Program-made: the position numbers and the translations under genes
In this document: positions 60,210 to 64,000 of the stretch, piece by piece
Position numbering within the stretch: the first letter of the stretch is position 1
Layout of the letters: every line of letters starts with the position of its first letter
The notes under the pieces: model-generated
What the model was told of the DNA's origin: nothing
The model's database searches: none
The model's input: the letters and a program-made list of their open reading frames with translations, nothing else
Assembly (NCBI RefSeq): GCF_037154015.1
Contig: NZ_JBANRL010000001.1
Location: 1,922,001-1,986,000, forward strand
Reading direction: 5' to 3'
DNA from: Altererythrobacter aquiaggeris
GTDB lineage: Bacteria; Pseudomonadota; Alphaproteobacteria; Sphingomonadales; Sphingomonadaceae
Length of the DNA: 64,000 nucleotides

Positions 60210-60220
60210 AGATAGCAATA

Positions 60221-61369
60221 ATGATGTTGGCAATTATAGCTGATAACCTGACCGCGCCATCCGAAACGTTCATCAGGGATCACGCGAAACTGATTGCACC
60301 TGACGAGACGATCGCGATTGTCCGCCGAGAATCCCAAGGTGTTTTACCACCCGAATCAACGTACTTATTGGAGCGCGCAGCCGATATTGAAAGCACGATA
60401 TTGGAACGTATCATGCAGAAAGCAATCCGATATATCTTGCCGCCAAAAGTGCCGCAGCTCGGAAGCAATGAGCGAATGGAGCTAATGCGTATTTTGGACC
60501 GCAACTCTGTCTCGGCGGTGCTCATTGAACATGGTCATGTTGCGACCGAATTTTGCAAGACATTGCACCAGGAAAAAGTTCCTTTCTTCGTTCATTTTCA
60601 TGGATATGATGCGAATGTTCTCGGCGATGAAGCCCGATTCAAAAGGGCGTACGTTGCCCTCTTCAAACAAGCGACCGGAATAATTGTGGCGTCCCGCTTC
60701 ATGGCCGCACGCATAAAATTGCTTGGCTGCCATCCAACCAAAATAAACGTGGTTCCTATGGGTATCGACACAGATTTTTTCAGCGCGACCAAACGCCAAC
60801 CAGGTCCACCGCGTGTCGTTACCGTTTCACGGCTTACCCGTCAAAAAGGCGTACGATACGCGATCGAAAGTTTCGCCAAGGTTCTGCAGACAATGCCTCA
60901 TGCCAAGTTCGATATTGTCGGTGACGGACCGGAGCGCAAGAATCTGGAGCGATGGGCCGCAGACTTTGGTATATCAGACAAGGTGGTTTTTCACGGCGCA
61001 CTGCCATCCACCAGCGTCAGAGACCTTTTGCAATCGGCCGATTTGTACATCCAACACTGCGTGACGATAGCTGGTGAAGGCATTGAGGGGCTCGGCATAT
61101 CGATCTTAGAAGCGATGGCTTGTGAACTCCCGGTCATCGCGACCAGCCATGGCGGACTTTCAGAAACAATCTTACCGAACTGCACCGGCTTTTTGGTCAA
61201 TGAATACGACACGCGGCAGATGGCAAAGCATATTATCGAGCTGCTGGATAACCGAAAGTTCAGATGCCAGATGGGTACCGCAGGACGCAGGCGAGTTCAG
61301 GCCTGCTACTCGCAAGAAGCATCGCTGCAGAAGATGCGCGGTGCATTAGGTTGGCCGCGACTGGCTTGA
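60221..61369 (+). CDS. GT4 family glycosyltransferase
   Basis: 382-aa GT-B enzyme. It begins LAIIADNLTAPSETFIRDH, then FFVHFHGYDANVL, VVTVSRLTRQKGVRYAIE and the E-x7-E in EGIEGLGISILEAMACELP, a pattern close to colanic-acid/exopolysaccharide transferases (WcaL-like). Last gene of the rightward locus; its end overlaps the convergent GT4 gene by 24 bp, with no terminator between. Confidence 0.88.
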   Translation: MMLAIIADNLTAPSETFIRDHAKLIAPDETIAIVRRESQGVLPPESTYLLERAADIESTILERIMQKAIRYILPPKVPQLGSNERMELMRILDRNSVSAVLIEHGHVATEFCKTLHQEKVPFFVHFHGYDANVLGDEARFKRAYVALFKQATGIIVASRFMAARIKLLGCHPTKINVVPMGIDTDFFSATKRQPGPPRVVTVSRLTRQKGVRYAIESFAKVLQTMPHAKFDIVGDGPERKNLERWAADFGISDKVVFHGALPSTSVRDLLQSADLYIQHCVTIAGEGIEGLGISILEAMACELPVIATSHGGLSETILPNCTGFLVNEYDTRQMAKHIIELLDNRKFRCQMGTAGRRRVQACYSQEASLQKMRGALGWPRLA

Positions 61370-62722
61370 ATGATGAGCCAAGTCGGCTGATCGAGCCGCT
61401 TCGATTGTTTGGCTTAGGCAAATGTCCCAGCTCACAGGCTTGAACTCTGCAGCAATTTTATTCTCGGTACGCGAGAGTGTTGCCGGCGCTGCAATCCATT
61501 CCAAAAGTTTGGCTTCGAGATCGGGCTGGGAATTGCTTTTAAAATAGGTCGCCAGCGCGCCGCCTGCCTCCGGAATGGCTGAATTTCGCGCAGCCAGACA
61601 TGCCTTTCCAAAGGCGAGACTTTCGCGCACCGGTAATCCCCACCCCTCATAATGCGATGGGAACAGTGTAAATTCTGCCCCCGCGTAGAGTGCGGCAAGA
61701 ACGGCGTCCGACGGACCTTCGACAATCGTGAGCAAGCCGCCAAGATATTCCGATGCCTCTATTTCGTCCCTCAGGTCCGCTGTTTTCCAGCCCCAGCGAC
61801 CGGCGAAAATCAATTGCGGCAGACCTGCGGTTTTGCGGCGTTGAAGGGAACGCCAGGCGCGGAACGCCAATATATGGTTCTTCCGCACTTCCAGGGTGCC
61901 AACCATCAGTACATAAGGTCGCCTCACGGCCAGATCGTTCAAATGAGATGCGATTTCAGCCGATGGCGGTTTGGCAAGATCGAAACTTTCACCAAAGCCG
62001 ATGGTGTGGATGCGGTCTGCGACCGCAGGAATTGCTTCCGCGATATCTTGCGCGGTGTTCTGTGAATTGGCCAGAATAGTATCCGCAACCGGCGCCAGTG
62101 CGGGCAGCCTTTCACGCCAGATGGCGGCATCCTCGGCGCGAAAGAACTCTGGATAGATCAATGGCAGACAGTCGTGGATCAGGAACGAACAATGCAGGCC
62201 CACCCCGCCGGATTTAATTTCGGACAGCGCCTCCAACACTCCCGCTTGCCACCAGCTTCCCGGATTGATCCACACATCGCCATCCTTGAAGGGATGCTGC
62301 ATTGCGCTAGCCTTTGCGTCGCCCCGGCTAACCAGACCGCGTGCTTTTTGCCGCGCCATTATAAGGGGTTCGGTTATCCGCTTCTCCAGCTTGATCAAGT
62401 TTTTCACTTGCGCTGGAACAACTTTCCGCAGAATTTCGCGCGGCGACGGGATCCGCGACGGTTGTTGGCCGGTGCGCGCAAGCATTTCGTCCAGCTCGGC
62501 AAATTCAGCGACGACGAAACCCGGCAGTACCCGGTCGTAACGCACCAGTTTTATCGGGAACCCCGTGCGGGCTTTACCGCGAGCGGCAAGCGCAATTTCC
62601 TGAACAACGCGGGGTATCCCCGACGCACGGCTACCGGGTTTGGCAAGCGCCTTTGACAGCGTGGATATGTCGATCCAGACATTCCCTTGCCCGCCGCCCG
62701 GCTTGGCTGATCGCTTATTCAC
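61346..62722 (-). CDS. GT4 family glycosyltransferase
   Basis: 458-aa GT-B enzyme, longer than its neighbours because of an N-terminal region (VWIDISTLSKAL, SGIPRVVQEIAL) and a basic helical insert before the main acceptor domain. The donor domain has VLMVGTLEVRKNH, LIFAGRWGWKT and the E-x7-E in SHYEGWGLPVRESLAFG, like mannosyltransferases of the WbaZ/MtfB group. It overlaps the upstream GT4 gene by 8 bp on the same strand and the rightward GT4 by 24 bp at the 3' ends. Confidence 0.85.
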   Translation of the reverse strand: MNKRSAKPGGGQGNVWIDISTLSKALAKPGSRASGIPRVVQEIALAARGKARTGFPIKLVRYDRVLPGFVVAEFAELDEMLARTGQQPSRIPSPREILRKVVPAQVKNLIKLEKRITEPLIMARQKARGLVSRGDAKASAMQHPFKDGDVWINPGSWWQAGVLEALSEIKSGGVGLHCSFLIHDCLPLIYPEFFRAEDAAIWRERLPALAPVADTILANSQNTAQDIAEAIPAVADRIHTIGFGESFDLAKPPSAEIASHLNDLAVRRPYVLMVGTLEVRKNHILAFRAWRSLQRRKTAGLPQLIFAGRWGWKTADLRDEIEASEYLGGLLTIVEGPSDAVLAALYAGAEFTLFPSHYEGWGLPVRESLAFGKACLAARNSAIPEAGGALATYFKSNSQPDLEAKLLEWIAAPATLSRTENKIAAEFKPVSWDICLSQTIEAARSADLAHHSSQSRPT

Positions 62723-64000
62723 CGTTTATACCCTTTGAAATTTCCAATTGCCACTGGGCCATCAGTTTCCGAGCGGCAACGCCCGGATTGAAATTGGCTG
62801 AAATATGTCTCTTCGCAGCTTCCCCCATATCGTGCATTCGTTGAGGATCTGCCAATAGTCCGGAAATTGCAGCGGCGAGCTGCGCCGGATCGCTTGGCTC
62901 GACCAATATTCCGGTTACCCCGTCGATAATCGTCTCCCGGTGTCCTCCCAGATCACTGGCTATGACTGGCCGGCCCATCAATCCCGCCTCCAACGGCACG
63001 CGGCCAAACGGTTCCGGCCAGATCGTGGGTGTGACGACAATCGAAGCCTGCTCGATGGCACGCAGCATCGACTTGCGGCCAAGAAACCCCAGGAATTCCG
63101 AACGGCCGGTCAAGCCCGCGCTCGCCAACTGCTGCTCTAATTCGGGCTTAGCTGGCCCCGCGCCAGCGAACTGGATTCTCGCATCGGGAAATGCAGCAGC
63201 GATGATGGCGAAGGCGGACACCAGTAGTTTAGGCCCCTTGCGGTCTTGAAGCGCCCCAATAAAAAGTATTCTGGAACCCGCCATACGATTGAGACCGACG
63301 GGACCAACCGCAATATCCTCAACTTCGGGATGCGGATTGCCGACTGCTTCGACTGGTACTCCCAGACCCATGGCTGCAATCTGCGATGCGAGAAATTGGC
63401 TGGTACAAGTTACACGCGCTGAATGTGCCAAAGCGGTTTGGCGTTCGCTGATACTAACCTGCATTTCCTGCTTTAGCATGGCGCGAAAGATCTTACCCCG
63501 TTCCGACACACATTCCCGGCGGCAATTGGTGCAGGCGGTACCCTCTACGTTCATCTGCTGGCCGGGGTGTGCGCAGAAAAATCGATGATCCCTTACCATC
63601 GAGACGACCGGAATATCCGGCAGATGAAGCGACAAGACGAACATGATGGCATCAAAATTATCGGCATGGATCAGCGCTGGTTTGTGCTGCTGCAAATAGT
63701 CGGCCATGGCCTCGCGCGCAGGCTGGTTATTTTGCGCGCTGACATTTTGATCGAAAATGAACCCGGGGTTTTGCTTGCCGCGGTAACGCAAATGTAACCG
63801 CAGCTGCTGCAGCCGCCTGCGTTTCTCGTTGGACTTGCTGAAAACGAACCCGAAAGCGACCTTTGCCAAAATTGCCGGACGGTAAATCGCGCGAACCGGC
63901 GGTGGCATTTGTGCAAGTACCTGATGGGCCCGCGCCAGTCCCTCGGGCCAATCCGCTTCACCCCTGATGCGAATTATCTGGTTCGTACCAAAATCGGCCC
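62715..64000 (-). CDS. GT4 family glycosyltransferase, 5' end beyond the window
   Basis: At least 427 aa; the frame stays open to the window edge (reading ADFGTNQIIRIRGEADWPEG before the first internal Met), so the true start lies outside. The acceptor domain has MVRDHRFFCAHPGQQ and a Cys cluster TACTNCRRECVS, often seen in GT4 enzymes and possibly a zinc site. The donor domain has ILFIGALQDRKGPKLL and the E-x7-E in WPEPFGRVPLEAGLMG. It starts a leftward pair with the next GT4 and belongs to the same envelope locus. Confidence 0.87.
   Translation of the reverse strand, partial: ADFGTNQIIRIRGEADWPEGLARAHQVLAQMPPPVRAIYRPAILAKVAFGFVFSKSNEKRRRLQQLRLHLRYRGKQNPGFIFDQNVSAQNNQPAREAMADYLQQHKPALIHADNFDAIMFVLSLHLPDIPVVSMVRDHRFFCAHPGQQMNVEGTACTNCRRECVSERGKIFRAMLKQEMQVSISERQTALAHSARVTCTSQFLASQIAAMGLGVPVEAVGNPHPEVEDIAVGPVGLNRMAGSRILFIGALQDRKGPKLLVSAFAIIAAAFPDARIQFAGAGPAKPELEQQLASAGLTGRSEFLGFLGRKSMLRAIEQASIVVTPTIWPEPFGRVPLEAGLMGRPVIASDLGGHRETIIDGVTGILVEPSDPAQLAAAISGLLADPQRMHDMGEAAKRHISANFNPGVAARKLMAQWQLEISKGINGE

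Overview
The window reads as chromosomal DNA of an alphaproteobacterium in the Sphingomonadales, most likely Erythrobacteraceae. I infer this from gene content and style: an ATP synthase F1 operon in atpHAGDC order, a MetH split into two genes, a class I lysyl-tRNA synthetase, an rpmF-plsX-fabH-ihfA-merR operon, a LOV histidine kinase like those described from Erythrobacter litoralis, CobT, and an envelope locus rich in glycosyltransferases. Coding density is very high. Many neighbours overlap by ATGA, TGATG or TAATG, and convergent genes often lie within a few bases. I saw no rRNA, tRNA, CRISPR array, prophage or transposase.

Layout. 0-3.3 kb: M28 peptidase and divergent ettA. 3.3-5.6 kb: a small accessory patch with a low-GC RidA/TetR divergent pair and a GIY-YIG nuclease gene between two copies of a palindromic repeat. 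5.6-11.5 kb: a PNPOx-like flavoprotein, an Arg/Asp-rich RcnB-like periplasmic protein, cytochrome b561, a 2OG-Fe(II) oxygenase, and lysS followed by a LOV sensor kinase. 11.8-15.1 kb: DinG-like helicase and SixA-like phosphatase. 15.2-19.8 kb (minus): succinate-semialdehyde dehydrogenase, then rpmF-plsX-fabH-ihfA-merR. 20-22.4 kb: MAPEG protein, MBL hydrolase, S24 repressor, and two small conserved-looking genes. 22.4-28.9 kb (minus): a tight seven-gene run fsa-cobT-GNAT-nitroreductase-cysS-RES-hydroxyacid dehydrogenase. 29-36.6 kb: DUF4197 lipoprotein, priA, and the coupled metF-metH1-metH2 operon. 36.6-43.8 kb: an esterase-like lipoprotein, an FeS-type photolyase, a frameshifted ICL/PEP-mutase-like gene behind ada, a membrane-anchored serine protease with a coupled membrane protein, and a TauD-type dioxygenase. 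44.1-49.2 kb: atpHAG, an inserted lipoprotein gene, then atpDC. 49.3-64 kb: an EamA transporter, then an envelope locus. That locus holds two paralogous GT-C glycosyltransferases, a PAP2_3 (Aur1-like) protein, a polyprenyl-P-sugar synthase-like GT2, five GT4 enzymes (the last cut by the window edge), a MOP flippase and a methyltransferase.

How the genes fit together. The metF/metH products close the folate and methionine cycle and need B12, while cobT encodes a cobaltochelatase subunit. plsX/fabH start phospholipid and fatty acid synthesis. In the last 14 kb a GT2 probably charges a polyprenyl phosphate with sugar. The two GT-C enzymes would use it on the periplasmic side, the GT4 enzymes would build a lipid-linked glycan in the cytoplasm, and the flippase would export it.

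The most unusual observations are the lipoprotein gene inside the atp operon, an orphan RES-domain protein with apparently altered active-site positions, the nuclease-repeat association, the duplicated GT-C pair around the Aur1-like enzyme, a broken gene behind ada, and a 19-bp GTTACAC-type element repeated at two sites.
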